Assembly: GCF_900167525.1 (NCBI RefSeq)
Contig: NZ_FUZQ01000003.1
Location: forward strand, 593,287-657,286
Source of the DNA: Krasilnikoviella flava
GTDB lineage: Bacteria > Actinomycetota > Actinomycetes > Actinomycetales > Cellulomonadaceae
Direction: 5' to 3'
DNA: 64,000 bases
Made by a program: the position numbers and the translations under genes. Position 1 is the first letter of the stretch, and the number at the start of each line of letters is the position of its first letter. Positions 26,455-35,208 of the stretch are shown here, piece after piece. The notes under the pieces are model-generated. The model was not told the DNA's origin. It did not search any database and saw nothing but the letters and a program-made list of their open reading frames with translations.

Positions 26455-26482
26455 GTGATAAAACTACAACATGAACGAGAAG
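26443..26482. repeat. Mirror-image start region of two divergent genes (14-bp inverted repeat)
   Basis: Arms 26443-26456 and 26469-26482 are perfect reverse complements around a 12-base AT-rich spacer (gataaaactaca). They include the first four codons (Met-Asn-Glu-Lys) of both genes plus two upstream bases. It could be an operator for the ArsR-like protein covering both starts, or reflect a local duplication. Confidence 0.7.
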
Positions 26483-26947
26483 CAGGCACTTTCCGAGCTC
26501 ACCTTCACGGTCTCGGGCCGCGTCTCGCGCCCGAGCCGAGACGTCTACGAGGCCATCGCGGACCCCGACCAGCTTTCCCGCTACTTCACCACCGGCGGCG
26601 CCCGCGGGCGTCTCGAGCCCGGGGCCGACGTGTCCTGGGACTTCGCCGACTTCCCCGGCCGCTTCCCCGTCACCGTCGTCGAGGCCACCCCGCCCCGCCG
26701 CATCGTCGTCCGGTGGGAGGGCACCGACACCGCCGACGGCTCGGCCGAGACCACGACGACGTTCGAGCTCGAGCCGCTCGACGACGACACCCGCACGCTC
26801 GTCACCATCACCGAGTCCTCCTGGGCCCTCACGCCGGGCGGCGCGAAGAACGCGTTCGGCAACTGCGAGGGCTGGACCGGCATGCTCACCGCGCTCAAGG
26901 CGTGGGTCGAGCACGGCATCAACCTGCGCGAGGGCTTCTACCGGTAG
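26471..26947 (+). CDS. SRPBCC / AHSA1 family protein
   Basis: 158 residues forming a START-like fold: VSGRVSRPSRDVYEAIADPDQLSRYFTTGG at the start, a WDFADFPGRFPVTVVEA strand, and a C-terminal helix GWTGMLTALKAWVEHGINLREGF. Members bind hydrophobic ligands; no enzymatic activity can be named. The pairing with an adjacent ArsR-type gene is a widespread arrangement in actinobacteria. No ribosome site precedes the ATG, suggesting leaderless translation. Confidence 0.87.
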   Translation: MNEKQALSELTFTVSGRVSRPSRDVYEAIADPDQLSRYFTTGGARGRLEPGADVSWDFADFPGRFPVTVVEATPPRRIVVRWEGTDTADGSAETTTTFELEPLDDDTRTLVTITESSWALTPGGAKNAFGNCEGWTGMLTALKAWVEHGINLREGFYR

Positions 26948-26956
26948 GCCCGAGAC

Positions 26957-27026
26957 GCCGAACAGGCGGTCGGCACCGTGATCGCGGGCAGATGTCCCGG
27001 ATCACGGTGTCGACCGCCTGTTAGGC
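26957..27026. terminator. 27-bp imperfect inverted repeat (copy 2 of the repeat family)
   Basis: Arms 26957-26983 and 27000-27026 pair at 25 of 27 positions (one G-T, one mismatch) around a 16-base loop. It lies between the convergent SRPBCC gene and the FBP gene, so it may terminate both. Its outer 14 bases (GCCGAACAGGCGGT) are those of the hairpin at 5392-5461, while the inner stem differs but remains self-complementary. Confidence 0.65.
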
Positions 27027-27040
27027 AGGGGCCAGGCGTC

Positions 27041-27556
27041 TCAGACCGTGCTGCGCACCTCGTTGAGGAACTTGCGGGTGTGCTCGCGCAGGGCTGTGAC
27101 GCGCCGCTCCACGATCGCCTCGCGGACGCCGTCGTCGTCGCGCCCCGCCTCGGCGAGGGTGGGCCGGCGCCGCACGTTGCGCGAGCAGCGGAAGTCGTTG
27201 CAGATCAACGTGCCGATGGTGTCGCCCTTGCGCCCGGCGGCACCGCCGCGCCGCGCGACGTAGAGCTGCACGTCGCGCGTCTCGACGACGTCCTCGCACC
27301 ATGCGCACATGGCGGCGCGGCGCGGGCCGGTGCGCTCGGAGGCACGCAGCAGGACGCCGACGGGCTCGGCGTCGGGAGCGTCGTCGAGCGGCATGACGAC
27401 GTACGCGGACAGGGGCTGCTTGCGGTCGCGCCAGCCCAGGTAGTCGAGGCGGTCCCAGGCGAGCTCGGCGAGGTCGGGGACGATCATGCGCTGCCGCTCG
27501 CTGCGGGTGGCGTTGACGAGGGAGGCGCGGAGCTGCTGCTCGGTGAGCGGGTTCAT
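27041..27556 (-). CDS. FBP-domain protein (EF-G-binding-type treble-clef zinc finger)
   Basis: 171 residues. N-terminal half MNPLTEQQLRASLVNATRSE is helical; the centre has the zinc-finger cysteines CAWC (near 85-88) and a later CNDFRCSRN pattern, as in the C-terminal zinc-binding domain of fusidic-acid-resistance-type (FusB/FBP) EF-G-binding proteins. Actinobacterial members are common and mostly uncharacterised; a role at the ribosome is inferred from the family. An upstream in-frame ATG at 27607 is possible, since neither start has a strong ribosome site. Confidence 0.8.
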   Translation of the reverse strand: MNPLTEQQLRASLVNATRSERQRMIVPDLAELAWDRLDYLGWRDRKQPLSAYVVMPLDDAPDAEPVGVLLRASERTGPRRAAMCAWCEDVVETRDVQLYVARRGGAAGRKGDTIGTLICNDFRCSRNVRRRPTLAEAGRDDDGVREAIVERRVTALREHTRKFLNEVRSTV

Positions 27557-27878
27557 GAGAGATCGGCTTTCGGGGTGAGCGGGGGTGGGCAGGGTGAAAC
27601 CCCGCACCGCCCACCTGCCGAACCGAACTGCTCAGCGGGAGGCGGTGCCGGGGCAGGCGGGACTGCCCGAGCAGGCCTGATGGCCCACCCCGCTCCCTGC
27701 GACGCCGCGCATCGCTCGCTCCTCGCTCGAGAAAAAGTCTGGTCCGTTCGCGCCTCCGGGGGCACGACCGGCCCTTCCATGGTGGCACGGGACCGTCGCC
27801 CGGGTCGACGTCTATTCCGTCACGCCCCCACGACCGGGCCCCATGACCGGGCCCCATGACCGGGCCCCGCGACCGGGC
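27557..27878. other. Gene-free region with 13-bp tandem repeats
   Basis: About 385 bases up to the metE stop show no convincing gene on either strand. At 27832-27878 a 13-base unit (GACCGGGCCCCAT) occurs 3.6 times, the third copy ending CGC instead of CAT; each unit contains the palindrome GGGCCC. The rest is unremarkable GC-rich sequence that should hold the promoter for the minus-strand FBP gene. Confidence 0.6.
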
Positions 27879-27884
27879 GGAGAG

Positions 27885-27932
27885 CATGCAGCTGCGCGCG
27901 TTCTGAGCCGCCAGAATGCGCGCAGCTGCATG
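27885..27932. terminator. Strong metE terminator hairpin
   Basis: Arms 27885-27905 and 27912-27932 form a 21-base stem with 20 Watson-Crick pairs (core CATGCAGCTGCGCGC) and a 6-base loop. It lies 10 bases after the metE stop codon on the minus strand. No T tract, as is usual for high-GC actinobacterial terminators. Confidence 0.7.
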
Positions 27933-27942
27933 GTCGGCCGGG

Positions 27943-30351
27943 TCAGAGGGTGGCGCGGGCCTCGCGGGCGGCGGCGACCAGGTGGGCGAGCGCCGGCTCG
28001 ACCTCCGCGTACCGGCGGGTCTTGAGCCCGCAGTCCGGGTTGACCCACACCAGCGCCGGGTCGATGGACTTCACCGCGAGCTGCAGCAGCTCGGTGACCT
28101 CGTCCGCCGACGGCACGCGCGGCGAGTGGATGTCGTACACGCCCGGCCCGATGCCGCGGGAGTACCCGGCGTCGGCCAGCTCGGGCACGATCTCCATGCG
28201 CGAGCGGGCCGCCTCCACGGAGGTGACGTCCGCGTCCAGGCCGTCGATGGCGCCGATGACCTCGCCGAACTCGGAGTAGCACAGGTGCGTGTGGACCTGG
28301 GTGGCGGGCTCGACGCCGGACGTCGCGAGCCGGAACGACCCGACCGACCAGTCGAGGTAGGCGGGCTGGTCAGCGCGGCGCAGGGGCAGCAGCTCGCGCA
28401 GCGCGGGCTCGTCCACCTGCACGATGCCGATGCCCGCGGCCTCCAGGTCGGCGATCTCGTCGCGCAGCGCGAGGCCCACCTGGTTCGCGGTGTCGCCGAG
28501 CGGCTGGTCGTCGCGCACGAACGACCACGCGAGGATCGTCACCGGGCCCGTGAGCATGCCCTTGACCGGCTTCTCGGTGAGCGATGCCGTGTACGCGGAC
28601 CACTCGACCGTGATCGGCGCCGGGCGCTGCACGTCGCCCCACAGGATCGGCGGACGCACGCAGCGCGAGCCGTACGACTGCACCCAGCCGTTCGCCGTCA
28701 CCGCGAAGCCGTCGAGGTGCTCGGCGAAGTACTGCACCATGTCGTTGCGCTCGGGCTCACCGTGCACCAGCACGTCGAGTCCCAGCTCCTCCTGCAGCGT
28801 CACGACGCGCCCGATCTCCGCGCGCATCGCGGCGGAGTAGTCGGCGTCCGGGAGCTCCCCCTTGGTCCACGCGGCGCGCGCCTTGCGGATCTCCGGGGTC
28901 TGCGGGAACGACCCGATCGTCGTCGTCGGCAGGGCCGGCAGGTTCAGCCGCGCGGCCTGCGCGGACGCCCGCTCCGCGTACGGGCCGCGGGCGAAGTCGG
29001 CAGCGGTCAGCGCCGCGGCCCGGTCGCGCACCGCGGGCACGACGACGCCGGCCGCGGTCGCGCGGGAGGCCACGGCCGCCGACGACGCCGCGAGCGCGTC
29101 CGCAACGGCGTCACGGCCCTCGGCGAGCCCGCGGGCCAGGGTCGCGACCTCGCCCACCTTCTGGTCGGCGAACGCCAGCCAGTCGCGCAGGCGCGGGTCG
29201 AGCGTGGTCCCCGCACCCGCTGAGGGCTCCGCGAAGACCTCGTCCTCGACGTCGTGCGGCACGTGCAGCAGCGACGTCGACGTGCCGACGGCGAGGGCAC
29301 CGGCGCCGAGGGGACGCAGCGACCCGACGACGTCGAGCCTCGCGGCCAGGTCGGCCCGCCACACGTTGTGCCCGTCGATCACGCCGGCGACCAGGGTCTT
29401 GCCCTCGAGGCCCGGCACCGGGCCGGCGGGCACGGCGCCCTTGACGAGGTCGATCGCGATCGCGTCGACGTCGGAGGCGGCGAGGAGCGCGAGCGCGTCG
29501 TCGTGGAGGCCCCCGAACGGCGCGGTCACGAGGATCGCGGGCCGCTCGTCGTCGGTGTCGTCGGTGTCGTCGGTGTCGTCGGTGCCCGTCGCGAGGTCGG
29601 TCGCGAGCGCCCGGTACGCGGACCGGACGGCGTCGTGCAGGCGCTCGGCGGGCACGTCGAGGGAGTCGGTGACGAGCGCGGGCTCGTCGAGCTGCACCCA
29701 CGGCACGCCGACCGCGGCCAGCGCGCGCAGCAGGTCGGCGTAGGCGGCGACGACGTCGTCGAGCCGGTCGAGCGGGTGGAACCCGTCGCCCGCCTCGTCG
29801 GCCGCCTTCGACAACGCAAGGAACGTCACCGGGCCCACGAGCACCGGGCGGGTCGTGACGCCGGCCTCCTTGGCCTCGGCGTACTCGCGCACGACGCGGT
29901 GGTCGGCGAACGAGACGGGCGTCGTCTCGCTGATCTCGGGGACCAGGTAGTGGTAGTTGGTGTCGAACCACTTGGTCATCTCGAGCGGGGCGTCCTCGCC
30001 GCGGCCGCGGGCCACGGTGAAGTAGCCGTCGAGCTCCAGCGAGCCGTCCTCCTCGTCGAGCAGGTCGCGGAACCGCTCGGGGACGGCGCCCAGCAGCGCG
30101 ACGACGTCGAGCACCTGGTCGTAGTAGGAGAACGCGCCCGGGACGGAGCCGTCGTCGGGGTTCAGGCCGAGGTCGACGAGGCGACGCGCGGTCTCGCGGC
30201 GCAGCGTGCCGGCCGTGACCTCCAGGTCGACGGCGTCGGTGCGCCCGGCCCAGAAGGACTCGACGGCCTTCTTGAGCTCGCGGCGGCGCCCGATGCGCGG
30301 ATAGCCGAGGATCGTGCCGCCCGGAAAGGCGGGGGTGGGGGTGGTGGACAT
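27943..30351 (-). CDS. metE: Cobalamin-independent methionine synthase
   Basis: 802 residues, slightly above the usual ~755. It transfers methyl from methyl-tetrahydrofolate polyglutamate to homocysteine. The N-terminal [21 protein letters not shown] is diagnostic. The C-terminal catalytic half has [35 protein letters not shown], the zinc ligands in HTHLCYSEF, and [13 protein letters not shown] 30351 is chosen for its GGAG upstream; the longer frame has no support. An acidic insertion near residue 260 ([15 protein letters not shown]) is encoded by 9-base tandem repeats. It is the second gene after metF (28 bases apart) and shares its SAM riboswitch. Confidence 0.96.
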   Translation of the reverse strand: MSTTPTPAFPGGTILGYPRIGRRRELKKAVESFWAGRTDAVDLEVTAGTLRRETARRLVDLGLNPDDGSVPGAFSYYDQVLDVVALLGAVPERFRDLLDEEDGSLELDGYFTVARGRGEDAPLEMTKWFDTNYHYLVPEISETTPVSFADHRVVREYAEAKEAGVTTRPVLVGPVTFLALSKAADEAGDGFHPLDRLDDVVAAYADLLRALAAVGVPWVQLDEPALVTDSLDVPAERLHDAVRSAYRALATDLATGTDDTDDTDDTDDERPAILVTAPFGGLHDDALALLAASDVDAIAIDLVKGAVPAGPVPGLEGKTLVAGVIDGHNVWRADLAARLDVVGSLRPLGAGALAVGTSTSLLHVPHDVEDEVFAEPSAGAGTTLDPRLRDWLAFADQKVGEVATLARGLAEGRDAVADALAASSAAVASRATAAGVVVPAVRDRAAALTAADFARGPYAERASAQAARLNLPALPTTTIGSFPQTPEIRKARAAWTKGELPDADYSAAMRAEIGRVVTLQEELGLDVLVHGEPERNDMVQYFAEHLDGFAVTANGWVQSYGSRCVRPPILWGDVQRPAPITVEWSAYTASLTEKPVKGMLTGPVTILAWSFVRDDQPLGDTANQVGLALRDEIADLEAAGIGIVQVDEPALRELLPLRRADQPAYLDWSVGSFRLATSGVEPATQVHTHLCYSEFGEVIGAIDGLDADVTSVEAARSRMEIVPELADAGYSRGIGPGVYDIHSPRVPSADEVTELLQLAVKSIDPALVWVNPDCGLKTRRYAEVEPALAHLVAAAREARATL

Positions 30352-30379
30352 GAGCACTCCAGAGGTCGGGCTCCGCGCG

Positions 30380-31402
30380 TCAGACGGCGGGAGCCTGGGT
30401 CGGGATGCTCGGTACCCACGGCCTTCTGGCCAGGTCCGCGCCGTCCGACGGGTCGTCGGCCGGCGCCGGTCCGCCGAGGTGGACACCCTCGAGCAGGTCC
30501 AGAGCGGGACGGTACTTGTTGAACGTGTACACGTGGATGCCGGGGGCGCCCGCGTCGAGCACGCGCTGGGCGAGCTCCACGGCGCGGGCCGTCCCGTAGG
30601 CGTGCTGCGCCTCCGGGTCCCCCGCGGCGTCGAGCGCGTCCAGCAGGTGCCGGGGCGCGCGGACGCCGGTGAGCTCCTCGACGCGACGGAGCCGGCGCGG
30701 CTCGGTCGTGGGCAGCTGCCCCGCGAGGATCGGGATCGTCACGCCGGCCGCGCGGGCCTCGGCGACGAAGTCGGTGTAGGAGTCGGCCTCGTAGAACAGC
30801 TGCGTGATGGCGAAGCCCGCCCCCGCCTCCTGCTTCTCCTTGAGGCGCCGGACCTCCTGCGTCCGGGTGGTGCCGGCCTGCACGTTGCCGTCGACGAAGG
30901 TCGCGACGGCGATCGTCATCGGCCGGGCTGCACCGCGCAGCGCGGCGCCCGGGTCGCTGGCGCAGCGCCGGGCCTCGACCTCGCGCAGCAGCTGCACGAG
31001 CTCGATCGAGGACGCGACGCCGTCGGCGGGCGGCCGCCAGTCCGGCTGGTCCTTCGGCGGGTCCCCGCGCAGGGCGAGGAAGGCGCGGGTGCCGGCGTCG
31101 AGGAAGTCGTCGATGACGGCGGACACGTCCTCGCGGTGCGCGCCCACGCAGGTCAGGTGCGCCACGGGCAGGACGGGCGTGCCCTTGAGCAGCGTGGACA
31201 CGACCTGGCGGGCGGTGGCCCGGTCACTGCCGCCCGCGCCGTACGTCACGGACACGAAGTCCGGTCGCGCGGCCACGAGGCGGCGCGCCGTCTCCCAGAA
31301 CTTGGGGGCGGCGTCGGGCCGGCGGGGCGGCATGAGCTCGAACGAGATCGTCGGGCGTGCCGGCAGCGCCGGGGTGGGCGGAAGGGATGCCTCTGCGACC
31401 AT
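30380..31402 (-). CDS. metF: 5,10-methylenetetrahydrofolate reductase
   Basis: 340 residues. Conserved features: [19 protein letters not shown] at the start of the barrel, [33 protein letters not shown], and [15 protein letters not shown] (folate-site loop). A C-terminal [18 protein letters not shown] is typical. It makes the methyl-folate used by MetE, encoded just downstream in the same operon. The start ATG 31402 has GGAG six bases upstream, and that GGAG is part of the SAM riboswitch stem. Confidence 0.95.
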   Translation of the reverse strand: MVAEASLPPTPALPARPTISFELMPPRRPDAAPKFWETARRLVAARPDFVSVTYGAGGSDRATARQVVSTLLKGTPVLPVAHLTCVGAHREDVSAVIDDFLDAGTRAFLALRGDPPKDQPDWRPPADGVASSIELVQLLREVEARRCASDPGAALRGAARPMTIAVATFVDGNVQAGTTRTQEVRRLKEKQEAGAGFAITQLFYEADSYTDFVAEARAAGVTIPILAGQLPTTEPRRLRRVEELTGVRAPRHLLDALDAAGDPEAQHAYGTARAVELAQRVLDAGAPGIHVYTFNKYRPALDLLEGVHLGGPAPADDPSDGADLARRPWVPSIPTQAPAV

Positions 31403-31408
31403 GCGTCA

Positions 31409-31517
31409 CTCCATCGATCCTGGCGTGAGCACCTTCGTCCTCGGGAGGCTTCCGTCGGAGAACGGGTTGCTGCGGCGTCGTCGAGCCAGGACTCTCGGCC
31501 GCTCTGGATGGCTGGAG
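31409..31517 (-). ncRNA. SAM-I riboswitch (S box) upstream of metF
   Basis: Read on the minus strand, 31517 to 31409, the sequence shows the S-box core in order: AGAGCGG, GAGAGTCCTGGCTC, the kink-turn GACGA, GCAACC, and AAGGTGCTCACGCC. Closing stem P1 pairs 31506-31517 with 31409-31420 at 10 of 12 positions. The 3' P1 strand (GGATCGATGGAG) contains the metF Shine-Dalgarno GGAG, six bases before the ATG. SAM binding, which stabilises P1, would therefore directly hide the ribosome site: translational control without a separate expression platform. This is recognised by eye from the consensus; a covariance search was not run. Confidence 0.85.
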
Positions 31518-31594
31518 CTCGATCGTACGCAGCATCCGCCATGCGGTCGAGGATGAGACCGCCTGCTGAGACGTGGGGTGGGCGAAGGCCCTGC

Positions 31595-32497
31595 TCAGGG
31601 CACCAGCACGACCTTGCCGCCGGGGTGCCCGGTCTCGACCAGGGCGTGCGCACGGGCCGCGTCGGCCAGCGGCAGCACCGCGCCGACGGTGGTCACCAGG
31701 TCACCGCGGGCGAGGGCCGCGACGGCCTCGGCGAGGTCGCCGGCGTCCCGCTCGGACCGCGAGCTGAACTCCACGCGCAGGTCCGCCGCGGCGTCGTCCG
31801 CGATGGTGACGATGCGGTCGGTGCCGCCGCGCAGGGCGATCGAGTCGGGCAGGACGCCCGCGCCGGTGGTGTCGAGGACGGCGTCCACGCCGTCGGGGGC
31901 GAGCGCCCGCACCCGCTCGACCAGGCCCGCGCCGTACGGGGTGGGCGTGGCGCCGAGGGCGGCGACCCGGTCCTGGTTCCGCGGGGACGCGGTGCCGATC
32001 ACGCGCGCGCCGCGGCGCACGGCGAGCTGGGTCGCCAGCTCGCCCACCGACCCGGACGCCCCGTGCACCAGCAGCGTCTCGCCGGCGCGCACGCCGAGCC
32101 GGCGCAGCACGCGGGTCGCGGCCTCCGCGGCGACGGGCAGCGTGACGGCGTCGGTCGCGGCGAGCCCGTCCGGCACCCGCGCGAAGACGGAGGTGCGGGC
32201 GAGCTCCGCGTACCCGCCGCCGACGGCGAACCCGACGACGCGGTCGCCGGGCGCGACCCCGGTCACGGCGTCCCCGACCTGGTCGACGACGCCCGCCACC
32301 TCGAGCCCGGGGACCACCGGGAACCTCGGTGGCCGCATGCCCGGCACCGGCGCGGACCGCACCGTGAGGTCCCAGCCGTTGACGGCGGCGGCCTCGACGC
32401 GCACCCGCACCTGCGCCGGTCCGGCCTGGGGGTCGGGGACGTCGGCGAGGTGCAGCACCTCGGGGTCGCCGTGGGTCTCGAAGACGATCGCGCGCAC
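31595..32497 (-). CDS. Zinc-free MDR-family NADP-dependent oxidoreductase
   Basis: 300 residues from GTG 32497. N-terminal GroES-like domain (MRAIVFETHGDPEVLHLADVP, VNGWDLTVRSAPVPG, GLEVAGVVDQVG) and a C-terminal Rossmann domain with LVHGASGSVGELATQLA. No structural zinc cysteines, so it belongs to the quinone-oxidoreductase/enoyl-reductase branch of the medium-chain dehydrogenases. The substrate is unknown. It is a stand-alone gene between the riboswitch and ybdD. Confidence 0.87.
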   Translation of the reverse strand: MRAIVFETHGDPEVLHLADVPDPQAGPAQVRVRVEAAAVNGWDLTVRSAPVPGMRPPRFPVVPGLEVAGVVDQVGDAVTGVAPGDRVVGFAVGGGYAELARTSVFARVPDGLAATDAVTLPVAAEAATRVLRRLGVRAGETLLVHGASGSVGELATQLAVRRGARVIGTASPRNQDRVAALGATPTPYGAGLVERVRALAPDGVDAVLDTTGAGVLPDSIALRGGTDRIVTIADDAAADLRVEFSSRSERDAGDLAEAVAALARGDLVTTVGAVLPLADAARAHALVETGHPGGKVVLVP

Positions 32498-32538
32498 GCG
32501 GCCATCCTGGCCCAGCCGCCGCCGTCGCGCCCGCGCGC

Positions 32539-32787
32539 TCAGCAGCAGCGGGAGCCGGGGTTGCGGTCCTGCTCCGCGTAGTGCTCCCGCCAGAACTCGC
32601 GCTCGCCCATCGGCTCACGGTCCGGGTGGACGGACCGTTCGTGCGCGACGTACGTGCGGTAGGCGTCGTCGCCCATCACCTGCCGCACGTACCAGCGCAG
32701 GTTCCGCCACGCGGCCGCCGCCGCCCGGGCCAGCGCCCGGGCGGCGTGGTGCACCGCAGGGGTGCCGGCCTCAGTGGTGCCCGGCAC
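32539..32787 (-). CDS. YbdD/YjiX family small protein
   Basis: 82 residues from GTG 32787, overlapping the end of cstA by 17 bases with GGGAG upstream inside cstA. The motif WRNLRWYVRQVMGDDAYRTYVAHERSVHPDREPMGEREFWREHYAEQ is split here over residues 26-72 and is diagnostic of the family; it ends in Cys-Cys. In enterobacteria YbdD/YjiX partners the CstA/BtsT pyruvate transporters, so this is probably an accessory subunit of the adjacent transporter. Confidence 0.88.
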   Translation of the reverse strand: MPGTTEAGTPAVHHAARALARAAAAAWRNLRWYVRQVMGDDAYRTYVAHERSVHPDREPMGEREFWREHYAEQDRNPGSRCC

Positions 32788-35041
32788 CGCTGGTCTCCCG
32801 CAGGCCGGCGTCGGCCCACTTCTTCTCGATCCGCTTCTCGGTCGCCGAGGCGAACAGGCCCGCCGGGGCGAACCGCTGCGACGGGACAGCCGGGTCCTCG
32901 TGGTTCTCGCCGCCGCCGGCGCGGAACGCCTTGATGGTCACGACCAGCGACGCGAGGATCACGACGATCGACAGCACCACGAACACGATCGACAGGGTGC
33001 CCTGCACGAAGGTGTTGCGGACCACGGCCTCCATCGCCGCGACGTCGGGCGCGGTGCCGAACGACGTCTCCCCGGCGGCGAGGGCGTCCTTGAAGGCGTT
33101 GTGCTGCGCCCAGTACCCCACGGCGGGCACGTCGGAGAAGATCTTCTCGAACGACGCCCAGATGGTGATGAGGGCCGTGAACGCCAGCGGCGCGGCCACG
33201 ATCCACAGCCACGCCCAGTAGGCGCGGCCCCGCTTCGCGACGATGGCGAGCACGACGGCGAGCGCGATGGCGGCCAGCAGCTGGTTCGCGATGCCGAACA
33301 GCGGGAAGAACGTGTTGATGCCGCCGAGCGGGTCGGTGACGCCCAGGTAGAGGATCGTGCCCCAGCCCGCGACCATGATCGCGGTGCAGATCCACACGCC
33401 GGGTCGCCAGCTCATGTCCTTGAACCGCGGCGCCACGTTGCCGATGGTGTCCTGCAGCATGAAGCGGGCCACGCGGGTGCCGGCGTCGACGGCGGTGAGG
33501 ATGAACAGCGCCTCGAACATGATCGCGAAGTGGTACCAGAAGCCCATCATCGCGGTGCCGCCCACCAGCTGGTGCATGATGTGCGCCAGCCCGAGCGCGA
33601 GCGTCGGGGCGCCACCCGTGCGGGACACGATCGACGGCTCGCCCACCTGGCTGGCCAGGGTGCTGAGCACGTCGGGCGTGAGGTTGACACCGGCGAGGCC
33701 GAGCGAGTTCACGAACGCGACCGCGCCCTCGATCGTGCCGCCGGTGGCGGCCGCCGACGAGTTCATGGCGAAGTACACGCCGCGGTCGATCGAGATCGCG
33801 GCGACCAGCGCCATGATCGCCACGAACGACTCCATGAGCATGCCGCCGTACCCGATGAAGCGGGTCTGCCGCTCCTTCTCCACGAGCTTCGGCGTCGTGC
33901 CCGACGAGATGAGCGCATGGAACCCCGACAGGGCGCCGCACGCGATCGTCACGAAGAGGAACGGCCACAGGTTGCCGGCCACGACCGGGCCCGTCTCGGA
34001 GCCCGCGAACTCGCTGACCGCGGGGACGGAGATCTCGGGGCGCACGATGACGACCGCGCCGGCGAGCACCAGGATGACGCCCACCTTCATGAAGGTGGAC
34101 AGGTAGTCGCGCGGGGCGAGCAGCAGCCACACGGGCAGGACGGCGGCGACGAAGCCGTAGACGATCACGCCGACGGCGATGGTGGTGCGGTCGAGGTGGA
34201 AGAACTCGGCGCCCCACGCGGTGTCGGCCACCATGCCGCCGCCGATGATCGCGGCGAGCAGCAGCACGAAGCCGATGAGCGAGACCTCGGTGATCTTGCC
34301 CGGGCGGAGGTAGCGCAGGTAGATGCCCATGAACAGGGCGATCGGGATGGTCATGGAGACGCTGAACACGCCCCACGGGCTCTCGCCCAGGGCGTTGACC
34401 ACCACGAGGGCGAGGATCGCCACGATGATGATCATGATCAGCAGCGACGCGACGATCGCGGCCACGCCGCCGATGCGCCCCAGCTCCTCGCGCGCCATCT
34501 GGCCGATGGTGCGGCCGCCGCGGCGCATGGAGAAGAACAGCACCGTGTAGTCCTGCACGGCGCCAGCGAGCACCACGCCGACGATGATCCAGATGGTGCC
34601 CGGCAGGTACCCCATCTGCGCGGCGAGCACGGGGCCCACCAGCGGGCCGGCGCCGGCGATGGCGGCGAAGTGGTGGCCGAACAGCACGCGGCGGTCGGTC
34701 GGGACGAAGTCCTTGCCGTCCTCGCGCGTCTCGGCGGGGGTGGCGCGCCGGTCGTCGGGCCGTGTGATGTACCGCTCGATCACCTTCGAGTAGAAGCGGT
34801 ACCCGATGAGGTACGTGCACACGGAGGCGAAGACGAACCAGATCGCGTTGATGGTCTCGCCGCGCACCAGCGCGATCATCACCCACGCGACGCCGCCGAG
34901 CAGCGCGATCGCCGCCCAGAGCACGACCTTCTGCCAGGTCCAGCGGGGCTTCAGCTCGTCGGCGGGGACCGCCGTCGGGGGGAGCGAGGGGTCGGGGACG
35001 ATCTCGTCCGTCGCCGTCGTAGCTCCGGAATCTGCGGACAA
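32771..35041 (-). CDS. cstA: Carbon starvation protein A, pyruvate/peptide transporter
   Basis: About 756 residues. The start is taken as TTG 35041 because GGAGG lies six bases upstream; the ATG further up has no ribosome site. Family motifs include NAIWFVFASVCTYLIGYRFYSK, FGHHFAAIAGAGPLVGPVLA, DYTVLFFSMRRGGRTIGQMA and SGFHALISSGTTPK. Around 16 membrane segments. CstA proteins take up pyruvate (and by older reports peptides) under carbon limitation. Paired with ybdD in the same operon. Confidence 0.93.
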   Translation of the reverse strand: MSADSGATTATDEIVPDPSLPPTAVPADELKPRWTWQKVVLWAAIALLGGVAWVMIALVRGETINAIWFVFASVCTYLIGYRFYSKVIERYITRPDDRRATPAETREDGKDFVPTDRRVLFGHHFAAIAGAGPLVGPVLAAQMGYLPGTIWIIVGVVLAGAVQDYTVLFFSMRRGGRTIGQMAREELGRIGGVAAIVASLLIMIIIVAILALVVVNALGESPWGVFSVSMTIPIALFMGIYLRYLRPGKITEVSLIGFVLLLAAIIGGGMVADTAWGAEFFHLDRTTIAVGVIVYGFVAAVLPVWLLLAPRDYLSTFMKVGVILVLAGAVVIVRPEISVPAVSEFAGSETGPVVAGNLWPFLFVTIACGALSGFHALISSGTTPKLVEKERQTRFIGYGGMLMESFVAIMALVAAISIDRGVYFAMNSSAAATGGTIEGAVAFVNSLGLAGVNLTPDVLSTLASQVGEPSIVSRTGGAPTLALGLAHIMHQLVGGTAMMGFWYHFAIMFEALFILTAVDAGTRVARFMLQDTIGNVAPRFKDMSWRPGVWICTAIMVAGWGTILYLGVTDPLGGINTFFPLFGIANQLLAAIALAVVLAIVAKRGRAYWAWLWIVAAPLAFTALITIWASFEKIFSDVPAVGYWAQHNAFKDALAAGETSFGTAPDVAAMEAVVRNTFVQGTLSIVFVVLSIVVILASLVVTIKAFRAGGGENHEDPAVPSQRFAPAGLFASATEKRIEKKWADAGLRETSGAGHH

Positions 35042-35208
35042 GGTGAGCCTCCAGGGCGTCGCGACGTTGCGGGGACCGCCACAGGATAGGGGGTGAAGAA
35101 AGGGTGACGGAACGTCGCGCGCCGTGGACGACGGCGCAGCGTCCGTGGGAGTCGGCCCTGGCCCTGGTGGCGGGCGTTCCGGCACGGCGCGGGCATAGTG
35201 TGGCGGCC

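Noticed and set aside
27832..27878. Possible CRISPR-like array
   Set aside because: Thirteen-base units are directly adjacent without spacers and no cas gene is present; it is a simple tandem repeat.
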